Assembly: GCA_028564925.1 (NCBI GenBank)
Contig: CM053034.1
Location: 91,077,499 to 91,141,498 of the forward strand
Direction: 5' to 3'
DNA: 64,000 nucleotides
Source: Lithobates sylvaticus
Taxonomy: Eukaryota; Chordata; Amphibia; Anura; Ranidae
In this document: positions 31,839 to 42,535 of the stretch, piece after piece
Numbering within the stretch: position 1 is the stretch's first letter
Layout of the letters: each line of letters starts with the position of its first letter
Made by a program: the position numbers and the translations under genes
Notes under the pieces: model-generated
Database searches by the model: none
Seen by the model: the letters and a program-made list of their open reading frames with translations, nothing else
What the model was told of the DNA's origin: nothing

Positions 31839-34776
31839 TAAGGATGAGCCCGGTGTTCGATTCGAACCCATGTTCGAATCGAGCACCGGGTGTTCGCTCG
31901 CTCGGCGAGCCCAGAACTATTGGGGCCGCTCGCATCAAATTCGTGTGATGCGAGCGGCCCCGCAATGCATTGCGGCCCGCGCAGTGCAATGCTGGCTGAT
32001 GATTGGCCAAGCATGCACTGTGACCCCGCATGCTTGGCCAATCACAGCGCCGGCAGCGAGGAGAGCCATAATTGGCTACAGGCAGGATGCCTGTAGCCAA
32101 TTATAGCTCAGGGGCTTTAATACACGCCCCACGGTATAAGAGGCCGCCGCGGCGGCGGCCTCGCATATTATGTTTCACTCACAGTGTCAGCGTGTCAGTG
32201 TGCTGCTGACTGCTGACAACAATATGTGCTTTATTTCTGGGGATATGTATGTGCATGCTGTTAGAACAGCATTGCAGTATCACATCTGGGGGGTGTCTAT
32301 AGGTAGCCTGTGAAGGAGGGCAGGTTTCCTGTGCTTAGAACTTTCCCTGCAAAAAAGTGTCATTTTTGCAGGAAGAAAGCTATTTAAATCACTCGCGGCT
32401 AATGAATTGATGGCTCCTGTAACACAGAGAGCTGTCATTCATTAATAAAAAACAAAAAAAAAAGCGTAGGGGTCCCCCCAAATTCAATAACCAGGCCCTT
32501 CAGGTCTGGGATGGATATTAAGGGGGATCCCAGCCAAAAAAAAAAAAAAAAATGGCGTAGGGTCCCCCTCAAAATCCATACCAGACCCTTGAGGTCTGGT
32601 ATGGATTTTAAGGGGAACCCTAGCCAAAAAAAATGGCGTGGGGTCCCCCTCAAAATCCATACCAGACCCTTATCCGAGCACGCAACCTGGCAGGCCGCAG
32701 GAAAAGAGGGGGGGACGAGAGCGGCCCCCCCTCTCGCCTGAACCGTACCAGGCCACATGCCCTCAACATTGGGAGGATGCTTTGGGGGTCTAAGACCCCT
32801 AAAGCACCTTGTCCCCATGTTGATTAGGACAAGGGCCTCTTCCCCACAACCCTGGCCGGTGGTTGTGGGGGTCTGCGGGCGGGGGGCTTATCGGAATCTG
32901 GAAGCCCCCTTTAACAAGGGGACCCCCAGATCCCGGCCCCCCCCCTGTGTGAAATGGTAAGGGGGTACAAAAGTACCCCTACCATTTCACCAAAAAAGTG
33001 GCAAAAATGGTAAAAATGACAGGAGACAGTCTTTGACAATTCCTTTATTAAAATCTTCTTTCTTCTTTCTTCATCCTTCGGATTCTTCATCTTCTCCTTC
33101 CTTCATCTTCTTCCATCTTCTTCTTCCATTTTCTTCTTCCTCCGATCCGCTTCTTCTTGCGCTGGTCTTCTCGTCCTTCTCGTCCGGCATCTTCTTCCGT
33201 CGGCGTCGGCGTCGGTGTCTCTGTCTCTTCTTGGGCCGCTCCGCGCAATGGGAGGCTCCCGCTGTGTGAGGCTCCGCTCCGTCTGACAGGTCTTTTATAA
33301 TGGAGGGCACCTGGTGACCCCGCCCCCTCTGACGCACAGGGACGTCATGGGGAATTCCATGATGGCTTTCCCCATGACGTCAGAGGGGGGCGGGGTCACC
33401 AGGTGCCCTCCGTTTTAAAAGACCTGTCAGATGGAGCGGAGCCTCACACAGCGGGAGCCTCCCATTGCGCGGAGCGGCCCAAGAAGACACCGACACCGAC
33501 GCCGACGCCGACGGAAGAAGATGCCGGACGAGAAGGACGAGAAGACCAGCGCAAGAAGAAGCGGATCGGAGGAAGAAGAAAATGGAAGAAGAAGATGGAA
33601 GAAGATGAAGGAAGGAGAAGATGAAGAATCCGAAGGATGAAGAAAGAAGAAAGAAGATTTTAATAAAGGAATTGTCAAAGACTGTCTCCTGTCATTTTTA
33701 CCATTTTTGCCACTTTTTTGGTGAAATGGTAGGGGTACTTTTGTACCCCCTTACCATTTCACACAGGGGGGGGCCGGGATCTGGGGGTCCCCTTGTTAAA
33801 GGGGGCTTCCAGATTCCGATAAGCCCCCCGCCCGCAGACCCCCACAACCACCGGCCAGGGTTGTGGGGAAGAGGCCCTTGTCCTAATCAACATGGGGACA
33901 AGGTGCTTTAGGGGTCTTAGACCCCCAAAGCATCCTCCCAATGTTGAGGGCATGTGGCCTGGTACGGTTCAGGCGAGAGGGGGGGCCGCTCTCGTCCCCC
34001 CTCTTTTCCTGCGGCCTGCCAGGTTGCGTGCTCGGATAAGGGTCTGGTATGGATTTTGAGGGGGACCCCACGCCATTTTTTTTGGCTAGGGTTCCCCTTA
34101 AAATCCATACCAGACCTCAAGGGTCTGGTATGGATTTTGAGGGGGACCCTACGCCATTTTTTTTTTTTTTTTTTTTGGCTGGGATCCCCCTTAATATCCA
34201 TCCCAGACCTGAAGGGCCTGGTTATTGAATTTGGGGGGACCCCTACGCTTTTTTTTTTTCATTTTTTTTTTTTTTTTATCAATGACTTTTTTTTATGAAT
34301 GAGTTTCAATGAATCACTGTTCTCTGTGTTACGGGAGCCGTGAATTAACATTAGCCGCGAGTGATTTTAAATAGCTTTTTTACTTTCAAAAATGACACTT
34401 TGCGCAGAGACAGTTCTAAACACGGGAAACATGCGCCCCTTTACAGGCATACTATAGACACCCCCCAGGTACGAAATTTAAAGGAATATTACACTTTTAT
34501 TGTTTCAATTTATGCATTATTAAAATCACTGCTCCTGAAAAAACGGCCGTATTTAAAAAAAATTTTTGCATTGATACATGTCCCCTGGGGCAGGACCCAG
34601 GTCCCCAAACACTTTTTATGACATTAACATGCATATTAGCCTTTAAAATGAGCACTTTTAATTTCGAACGTTCGCATCCATTATAACTAATAGGGTTCTA
34701 AAGCTCGCACGGACTTTAGGTCCGTTCGCGGGTTCTGGTGCGAGCCGAACGGGGGGGGGTGTTCGGCTCATCCCTA
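31839..34776. mobile_element. Nested, almost wholly palindromic non-autonomous hAT
   Basis: A 2938-base element with ends TAAGGATGAGCC and GGCTCATCCCTA and 8-base duplications GTCCTGAG. Its outer left part (31839-32280) is the family 5' hairpin terminus and its outer right part (34480-34776) is the 3' terminus. Between them lie two inverted arms of about 1.08 kb meeting at about 33361. Both arms carry sequence that normally lies next to the 3' terminus (GGGGGGTGTCTATA at about 32288 and, complemented, near 34455). It has no transposase. The mirror-image open frames in the arms (for example 32435-32818 minus and 33954-34298 plus) are repeat translations. Confidence 0.92.
32280..34472. repeat. 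Giant inverted repeat, arms about 1.08 kb
   Basis: Arms 32280-33353 and 33369-34472 pair over nearly all their length around GACGTCATGGGGA and its complement, with only about 15 bases of loop. Each arm contains GGTATGGATTTTGAGGGGGA-type blocks repeated about three times, a GAAGAAGAAG-rich segment, and T/A-runs of differing length. Arm similarity looks very high, with differences mostly in homopolymers. Confidence 0.92.
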
Positions 34777-34784
34777 GTCCTGAG
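34777..34784. repeat. 8-bp target duplication (right) of the nested hAT
   Basis: GTCCTGAG, same as 31831-31838. Confidence 0.92.
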
Positions 34785-35007
34785 GATGGATCACTGGCCA
34801 GAGCTTGCACAGTATGCAATTGAGCTACTGGCCTGTCCAGCATCCAGCGTTCTTTCCGAACGCACCTTCAGTGCTGCTGGAGGATTTGTCACCGATCATA
34901 GGGTGCGCCTGTCCACCGACTCGGTTGATCGACTGACCTTCATAAAAATGAATCAGTCTTGGATCACCACCAGATACCAGGCACCTGAAGCGGATATAAC
35001 GGAATAA
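34785..35007 (+). CDS. hAT transposase, C-terminal hATC part (after the nested element)
   Basis: Continues the frame of 28795-31838 as RMDHWPELAQYAIELLACPA, then SERTFSAAGG, HRVRLSTDSVDRLTFIKM and a stop at 35005-35007. This is the hATC dimerisation domain of the superfamily. The Glu of SERTFS, near residue 1040 of the joined protein, is where I would place the third catalytic acidic residue from memory of other hAT proteins. The nested element therefore separates the two Asp residues from the Glu, so this copy should not make full transposase. Confidence 0.92.
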
Positions 35008-35089
35008 TTTATAATGTCACATCCCTTTAAGACTGCCTATGCTGATGCTGAGTGACTGTCCTGTTATGTTCACTGACTATCCTCTTCCT

Positions 35090-36400
35090 CCTCCTCAATG
35101 ATCCATGCCACCACACCAGTGCCTAAGGCACTATTTTTAGCCCCTGTATAACAGGGGCGTGTACTTACAATTTTTTAAAAAAAATGCTTCGCAACTGGTG
35201 TGACTGCTGTGCTCCAAGTACAGTATCTGTGAGGGGTTGCAGTGTTGTGGCACCAGCACCAGTGCCTAAGGCACAATTTTTCAGCCCCTGTTGGGGGGTG
35301 TAATTACAATTTTTAGGCAATGCTTTGCAACAGGTCTCTATGCTGTGCTCAGAGTACAGTATCTGTGAGGGGTTGCAGTGTTGTGGCACCAGCACCAGTG
35401 CCTAAGGCACAATTTTTCAGCCCCTGTTGGGGCGTGTAATTACAATTTTTAGGCAATGCTTTGCAACAGGTCTCATTGCTGTGCTCAGAGTACAGTATCT
35501 GTGAGGGGTTGCAGTGTTGTGGCACCAGCACCAGTGCCTAAGGCACAATTTTTCAGCCCCTGTTGGGGCGTGTAATTACAATTTTTAGGCAATGCTTTGC
35601 AACAGGTCTCATTGCTGTGCTCAGAGTACAGTATCTGTGAGGGGTTGCAGTGTTGTGGCACCAGTGCCTAAGGCACAATTTTTCAGCCCCTCTATAACAG
35701 GGGCGTGTAATTACAATTTTTTAAAAAGATGCTTCGCAACAGGTGTGACTGCTGTGCTCCAAGTACAGTATCTGTGAGGGGTTGCAGTGTTGTGGCACCA
35801 GCACCAGTGCCTAAGGCACAATTTTTCAGCCCCTGTTGGGGCGTGTAATTACAATTTTTAGGCAATGCTTTGCAACAGGTCTCATTGCTGTGCTAAGAGT
35901 ACAGTATCTGTGAGGGGTTGCAGTGTTGTGGCACCAACACCAATGCCTAAGGCACAATTTTTCAGCCCCTGTTTAACAGGGGCGTGTAATTACAAATCTT
36001 GATCTAATAGTTCACAGCAGGGCCCATTCCTGCACCCACCAAGAGTAACTGTGAGGGCTTACAGTCTTGTGGCAACACCGTCCACCACCACCACCACCAC
36101 CACCAAAGGCCCAATTTTTCTGCCCTGTTCAACAGGTGCATGCAATTACAAATCTTGATCTAATAACTCACAGCAGGGCCCATTCCTGCACCCACCAAGA
36201 GTAACTGTGAGGGCTTACAGTCTTGTGGCAACACCGTCCACCACCACCACCACCAAAGGCCCAATTTTTCTGCCCGGTTCAACAGGTGCATGCAAGTACA
36301 AATATTGATCTATTAACTCACAGCAGGGCCCATTCCTGTGCCCACCAGTCTTGTGGCTACACCAACATCTAATAGGGCAAATTTCTGCACAGTATATACG
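35090..36400 (+). repeat. 137-bp tandem array downstream of the hAT transposase
   Basis: CAGTATCTGTGAGGGGTTGC starts at 35221, 35357, 35493, 35629, 35766 and 35902, a period of 136-137. More diverged units (AGTAACTGTGAGGGCTTACA) follow near 36047 and 36205. Each unit holds a short palindrome CCCCTGTT(TAA)CAGGGG or a shortened form. The two decayed hAT copies carry the same units (38262-38600, 50440-50640 and 51608-51720), so the array is an ancestral part of the family. Confidence 0.92.
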
Positions 36401-36699
36401 GCAGGCCCCTACTTTCAAACATCCAACTTACAAACGACTCCTACTTGCAAACGGAAAGAGAAAACAGGAAGTGAGAGGAAATCTACCCCTAGGAAGGGAA
36501 ATTCTATCCTGTTAGATTTAATTTGGGAAAAAGGTATCTCCTCCCTACTGATGCTTTATCACCAATCCTTGTTTCAATTAAAACCCCACTTTTCCAAAAA
36601 CATTTGTCATTGGGACGGAAAGTGAGGTGACATGTTCTGATGGGGTAGCCATGCCATTTTTCTCAAGGATTTTCAGCCATATGGCAGCCAGGACAAGAC

Positions 36700-37132
36700 A
36701 TGACATTAAAGCCGCAAGTGGTTTTAAATGGCTTCTTTTTTTCCTTTACAAATGTCATTTTGTGCAAGGACAGTTCTAAACACGGGAAACACATGCCACT
36801 TCACAGGCATACTTTAGACACCCCCAGGTACCATATTTAAAGGAAAATTTCCCTTTTTTTTTTCACTTTATGCATCATTAAAATGACTGCTCCCGAAAAA
36901 ACGTTAGTTTTTAAAAGTTCTTTTTGCATTGATATATGTCCCCTGGGGCAGGACCCGGGTCCCCAAACCTGTTTTATGACATTAACATGCATATTGGCCG
37001 TTGTAATTAGCAATTTTGATTTCGAATGTTCGCGTCCATTATAACGAATAGGGTTCGAAAATTTGCGCAAACTTTCGGTCCGTTCAAAGGTTCTGGTGCG
37101 AACCGAACCCAGGGGTGTTCGGCTCATCCCTA
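36700..37132 (+). repeat. 3' subterminal region and terminus of the hAT
   Basis: Matches, inverted, 22985-23370 of the deletion derivative, and relates to 34475-34776, 51840-52243 and 19651-19885. It ends GGTGTTCGGCTCATCCCTA. The stretch 36400-36700 just before it shows nothing I recognise. Confidence 0.85.
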
Positions 37133-37140
37133 GTAACTTA
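37133..37140. repeat. 8-bp target duplication (right) of the full-length hAT
   Basis: GTAACTTA, same as 25957-25964. Confidence 0.92.
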
Positions 37141-38250
37141 GACCAGACTAGACTCTTTTGTTTAAATCTATCCAAAATGGGAGTCAGATTATATTGTAAG
37201 TAATGTTTCACCCTTGGGAAAATCCATATTCCTAGATATTTAAAGGACGTCACAACTTTAATTTGCTGAGCCTCACTTGGTATATTCAAATTAGATTAAT
37301 CTAAAGGGAAATAGGACTGATTTGTCTCAAGTAATAATAAAGCCTTAGAATTAGCCAAAGATTTTTATAAGGGTCATTAAGGAAATCAAGGAAGTATCCG
37401 TGTCTCCGAGAAAAATCAAAGCATCATCCGCATATAATGAAATTTTCTAATTCCGTACTTCTCTAATAAACCCACAAATATCCTCAGACTGTCGAATTGC
37501 TTCCACTATTGGTTCTACAGCCAGTGCAAATAACAATGGGGTAAAGGGACACCCCTGCCATGCCCCTTGGTAATGAAAAGAATTCTGTCACTAACCCATT
37601 AATTTGCATACAAGGCCTTGGAGCAGAATATAATAATTTAACCCAGCATATAAATCTATCTCCCAGGCAAAACCTGTCCAGTACCTCCCACAAGTATGTC
37701 CACTCGACGCTGTTGAATGCCTTTGCAGCGTCGAGTGACAGAATAGCTCTCTTCCCCAGGTTATCTGATGGTAACTGCATGTTTAAAAAAAGTCTCCTTA
37801 AATTGATCACTGTAGACCTGGTGTGTATGAAACTATACTGATTTGGGTGAATCAATCCTTGCATAACCCTACCCAGTCTCATTGCCAATATTATTGCCAG
37901 AATCTTAAAGTTCGAATTTAGCAATGATATCGGGCGGTAATGTTCCGGAGCCAGAAGATCCTTATCTGTGTTTGGCAGTACAATGATACAAGCATCATTC
38001 ATTGAGTCTGGAAGTTTGAAAGATTCCAAAGCCTGATTGAGTACCTTCAATAATTCCGGCAACAAGACATCCCCATATTGTTTATACACCCATCTAGACA
38101 TGGAGCTTTACTATTTAGAGATTCTGCCACTGCCCTTCCTAACTCCTCCAGAGTCAGAGGGGCATTAACTTACCCTCTCACTATAGGGGTGAGAGAAGGC
38201 AGTTTTAAGGGGTCTAGAAATTTTCTAAGGCATGGCATGGGATAATCAAC
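37141..38250 (-). pseudogene. Old L1-type LINE ORF2, piece 1 (reverse transcriptase)
   Basis: The minus-strand frame 38101-37484 encodes VLPNTDKDLLAPEHYRPISL and NSNFKILAIILAMRLGRV, then ILSLDAAKAFNSVEW and LPRGMAGVSLYP, all RT blocks of L1 type. Upstream codons (PLTLEELGRAVAESLNSKAP, about 38100-38180) and downstream ones (ADDALIF-like text near 37430, then EAQQIKVVTSFKYLGIWIFP at 37220-37280) lie in other frames, so there are several frameshifts. The endonuclease half is absent. It is much more decayed than the LINE at 1182-8792 and from another subfamily. Confidence 0.85.
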
Positions 38251-38257
38251 TTTTTCT

Positions 38258-41200
38258 CAAAAATTGGGCCTTGGGTGGTGGTGCCACAACACTATAACCC
38301 CTCACAAATACTCTTATTGGGCGCAGGAACAGGCCCTGCTGTGAAATATTACATCAAAAACTGTAATTACATGCCCCTGTTAAACAGGGGCAGAAAAATT
38401 GTGCCTTGGGTGGTGGTGGTGCCACAACACTGTAACCCCTCACAGACACTCTTATTGGGCACAGGAACAGGACCTGCTGTGAAATATTAGTATAAATATT
38501 GTAATTACATGCCCCTGTTAAACAGGGGCAGAACAATTGGGCTTTGGGTGGTGGTGGTGATACGCTACACCAAAAATATTGTTGGAAGCTAGCACCATCA
38601 AGATTGAGGAGGAATAGGATAGGCAGCATAGGCAGTCTTCAAGGGATCCCAGATCTATAGCAAATTCAATCAGTTACATCAGCATCAGGTTCTTGATAGC
38701 TGCTGATCTAAGATTGATTCATTGTTATGAATGTGAGACTATCAACGGAATCTGTGGACAGGTGCACTTTTGATCCATTACAAATCCTCCAGCAACACTG
38801 AATGTGTGTTCAGAAATCATGCTGGATGCAGGACAGGGCAGTAGCTCAATTGCATATTGAGCATGTTCTGGCCAGTGGTCCATCCTCAAGACCCAGTAAC
38901 CCAATGGACGCTCTGTTAGAAAGGTCTCCAATCTGCTCTTGCGACTAGATATTCCTGCACCATATAATGCAGATGCTGGCGATGGTTGCTTGAACCGATC
39001 AGACCTTGGTGCTGAGGACTTAAAAATTGTTTAATGGCATCGGTCAACCATCTGCTCCCTCTGCGAAGTCAGGATGAGTTCTGAAACTTTACCCTTGTAT
39101 TGTGGATCAAGAAGGGTTGCCAGTCAGTAATGATAACCTCTCCTTGATACCACAAATCCTATTCTGAGTCCTCTGGGTCACTAAGGATCACATTATCCCA
39201 GCCACGTACACCTCCTTGGGTTTCTGGGGACTAAAAACCATCCCTGCTGATGAGTGCTATCCTCTACATCAATGCTGACACAATCTTCCTCCTCCTCCTC
39301 TTCTTCCTGTGTGTTTTTCGGGCCGGCAGGAATGCTATCTGAATAAAGGGGGCCTTCAGAGGAAAGGAAGTCCTCCCCTTCCTCCCGCTGTTCTGCCTCA
39401 AGTGCCCTGTTCATGATTTCACAAAGCGTGTGCTCCAGCAGGAAGACTAGAGGTACAGTGTCACTAATACATGCATTGTCGCTGCTCACCATCCTTGTGG
39501 CCTCCTCAAATGGTAACATGACAGTGCATGCATCCTTGATCAGTAGCCACTGATGCAGCATTGCCAGCGTTGAGTGCCACCTGGTGGGCATGTCACAAAT
39601 GAGGCGTTTGGTGGGCAGGTTGCATTCCCTTTGAATGTCAGCCAGCCGAGCACTGGCATTGTATGACCAGCGGAAATGACCACAGACTTTTCTGGCCTGC
39701 CTCGAGAGATCTTGTAAGCCTGGGTACTTGCTCAAGAACCGCTGCACCACCAAATTCAGGACGTGTGCCAAACATGGAACATGGGTCAAGTGTCCTTGTT
39801 GGAGGGGGGGAAAGAAGGTTGGTGCCATTGTCACATACAATTATTCCTGGTTGAAGCTGGTGTGGCGTCAACCACCTCTGAGCCTGCCCCTGAAGATCTG
39901 ACAGAATCTCTGCCCCAGTGTGGCTCCTGTCCCTTAGGCAGACCAACTTAAGCACCGCATGGCATCTTTTAGCCTGACTGGTTCAGATGACAAATCTTCA
40001 GAAGAGGCCATAGAGGAAGAAGAAGAGGAGGGGTGGAGAGGGGGTGGAGGAGAGAGCTGTGGCAGAATCACCACTAGCATTTTGGTGGCGTGGTGGTGGA
40101 ACAAGCTCCAACAACACTGAACCCTGTCCTGCATCCTTCCCAGCTGCCAGTAGAGTTACCCAGTGCGCCGTGAAGGAAAGGTAACGTGCCTGCCCATGTC
40201 AGCTGTAATATGAACCTTACTGCTGATCGCCCTGTCCAACAAGGCCAAAACATTGCCTTCCACATGCCAGTAGAGAGCCGGAATGGCTTTCCGTGAAAAG
40301 AACCTGCCACTGAGGTACAGCACATTCCACAAATTCACAAAAGGGGCAGAGTCTACCAGCTGAAAAGGCAGCAGTTGCAGTGCTAGCAATTTGGCCAAGC
40401 TAGCATTTAGAAGCTGAACATGTGGATGGCTGGGACCAAATTTCTTTTTATGGTTCAGCAACTAGGGTAGGGAAATTTGCCTGCTAAAATCAATTGGTGG
40501 TGTACTGCTAGCAGATTGGCTGCAAGTACCTGGGGCACCTTTTGCTATACCTTCATTCCTCTCAGTGCAGGTTTTTGAGAGGACTGGAGGTATAATAGGG
40601 TTGGAGATCCCAGATGAGGAGCAAGGAGAAGTCCGGCTTTTTCTTTGATATGGGTCTTTCAAGTGCTGTTGCCAACAAACTGCATGGCAGGTCGTCATAT
40701 GTCTGGTCAAGCATGTGGTGCCCAAGCGGCTGCTGTTCTGGCCACGCTTGATCTGCTTCATACATAGGTTGCAAACAGCAACGGTGCAATCTGCTGCACA
40801 CATGTAAAAAAAGACCCACACCAAGGAACTTTTAAAAGTCATCAGGGAGTCAGCAGCGCCCTGCACCTGCGGAGCTCTGCGGTGTGATGCAATAGGGTGG
40901 CTGCCCTTAAGCTGCCCCCTAGAGGACAACACCTTGTTGGAGTTGTGCCTCCTCCTACTCCTCACTTTCCTCCTCTCTTCTCTCAGGCACCCAAGTACAG
41001 TCAGTGACCTCATCATCCCCTCCCTCCTCGTCACTGGAGCAAACTTGGCAGTATGCTGTAGCTGGGGGAACATGACTGCCAGTTTCTTGTCCTTCTGTGG
41101 CACCCCCTCTCTCTAGGCTCACGTTACTCCCTTTCTCAACCTGGGAACCAACATCAGAGCCTTAAAATTGCTGCACATCCTCCAGCAGCATGTACCCAAC

Positions 41201-41570
41201 ACTGTGGTCGAAAAATTTTGGGGACTCCTCTGTGCATGATGGTGGGGCTATGGGAGGAGTGGCTGTGGACAAGGAAATAGGTCGCATTGGCAGCTGCATT
41301 GGAAGGCAAACTACTCTGAGCCTGGGTGACAGAGGATGAGGAGGATGAGGACAGCTTTGTTATCCATTCCCATAACTCTTCTGCATGTTGTGACTCAATA
41401 ACATGGCCAGCAGCAGCAAAAAAGGACAAGCGTGCCCCACGGCCACCTGCAGAAGATGCACCATGTCCATGACCACCACTGTTGACTGTAGACACAGAGG
41501 CTGCTTGCCCTCTTTTAGTGGCCTGTGAGCGTCTGCCTCTCCTTGGTGGCCTTGCAGACACAATGTATTT
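38258..41570 (-). pseudogene. Decayed second hAT copy, transposase remnant
   Basis: Reads right to left. The N-terminus (ARPPRRGRRSQATKRG, about 41500-41570) leads to a BED finger (CNLCMKQIKRGQNSSRLGTT, then H and H, about 40690-40840), then SSKVHITAD near 40200, CDNGTNLLS near 39850, and CDMPTRWHSTLAML near 39560-39600. The hATC block (RMDHWPEHAQYAIELL, then SEHTFSVAGG) lies at 38735-38930. Copies of the 137-bp unit follow at 38262-38600. At least six frame changes are needed, so it is old. Neither family terminus is present. It abuts the LINE piece at about 38255 and a TTAA MITE at about 41571. Confidence 0.88.
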
Positions 41571-42063
41571 TTTGTTTTGCAACACCACACTAAACCACAC
41601 TTTTGACACTTTTTTGGGACCAGTGACATTTATACAGTGATCAGTGCTATAAAAATGCATTGATTAATGTATAAATGACACTGGCAGGGAAGGGGTTAAC
41701 ACTAGTGGGGGATCAAAGGGTTAAATGTTCCCTAGGTAGGTGCTTTCTAACTGTGGGGGGAATAGACTGACAAGGAGTAGAGAGAGATCGCTTTTCCTAA
41801 TCACTAGGAACAGCCAATCTCTACTCCCCTGACAGAATGGAGATCTGTTTGCTTACACTGACAAATCCCCATTCTGCCTCTCTGTGGAACGATCGCATGT
41901 GGCCGGCGGACATGGAGTCCACCAGACCCACTTATTGGCTCCCCGCTAGAGAATGGCGCGCCCACAGATTGCCGTGTACACACCCCCTGACGTACAATGA
42001 CAGCGATTCGCCCAGGAGAGCCAACTTGCCGCAGTACATCAGCGGCGGTTGGTCGGGAAGTGG
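41571..42063. mobile_element. Truncated TTAA-type (piggyBac-like) MITE
   Basis: Contains GTGACATTTATACAGTGATC, CACTGGCAGGGAAGGGGTTA and an end CGGGAAGTGG next to TTAA at 42064-42067. These match, in the same order, parts of the elements at 50630-51603 and 63120-64000. The other end is missing where it meets the hAT remnant. No gene. Confidence 0.65.
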
Positions 42064-42078
42064 TTAAAGAAAACCAAT

Positions 42079-42430
42079 TATAAGTCCCTTTTCACATGGA
42101 GCAGACTCTGTAAAGCTCATCTGCCTGCTCAGCAAGGCATCTCTCCACTGATCCCCACTGAGAAGGCAGATGACAGGTCTGTGTCTGCTCCGCCATGCAG
42201 AGCTGACACAGACACAGCCCCGCGTTCACAGCCTGGGGCGGTCAGAAGGAAACGGACTGCCTGTACATTTCCACCCAACTGTCATCCGATCGACGGATGG
42301 GGAATGGATCCTCCATCTGTCTGTTTTTTGATGCCATCACTCCATAGAGAACAATGGCTGGTCCGATCAGGTCTGCCTGAAAATCTGACAGGCAGACCTG
42401 ATCAGATTGCCCATGTGAAACCAGCCTAAG
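42079..42430. mobile_element. MITE with TTTCACATGGG-type ends, first copy
   Basis: Starts CCTTTTCACATGG and ends CCATGTGAAACCAGCCTAA. An internal inverted word pairs AGGTCTGCCTG with CAGGCAGACCT at 42369-42400. Part of this element and its right flank (42238-42530) is repeated at 42536-43260. Confidence 0.5.
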
Positions 42431-42535
42431 TCTTAGCACGCCTTTTTTTTTAATGCACATGGGATGTATTTAGTGAAAGTTTGAAAGTTCTATGAATTAG
42501 GAATTGAGTTTTCAAATTTGATTAATTCCCTATGG

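Larger units (their letters stand above)
25965..37132 (+). mobile_element. Full-length hAT transposon, 11.2 kb including a nested element
   Basis: The ends TAGGGATGGGCC (25965) and GGCTCATCCCTA (37132) form 12-base terminal inverted repeats with one mismatch, bounded by the 8-base duplication GTAACTTA. Order: hairpin ladder and promoter-like words (25965-26290), 64-bp array (26577-28764), transposase (28795-31838 and 34785-35007), 137-bp array (about 35090-36400), 3' subterminal region (36700-37132). The nested 2938-base relative at 31839-34776 splits the gene. Without it the element is about 8.2 kb, long for a hAT. Terminal repeats, 8-base duplication and BED plus hATC domains place it in the hAT superfamily. 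Confidence 0.94.

Noticed and set aside
32435-34298. Mirror-image frames of about 114-127 codons in the palindrome arms
   Set aside because: Low-complexity translation of repeated GGTATGGATTTT blocks, no ATG context or domain, and present only because the arms are copies.
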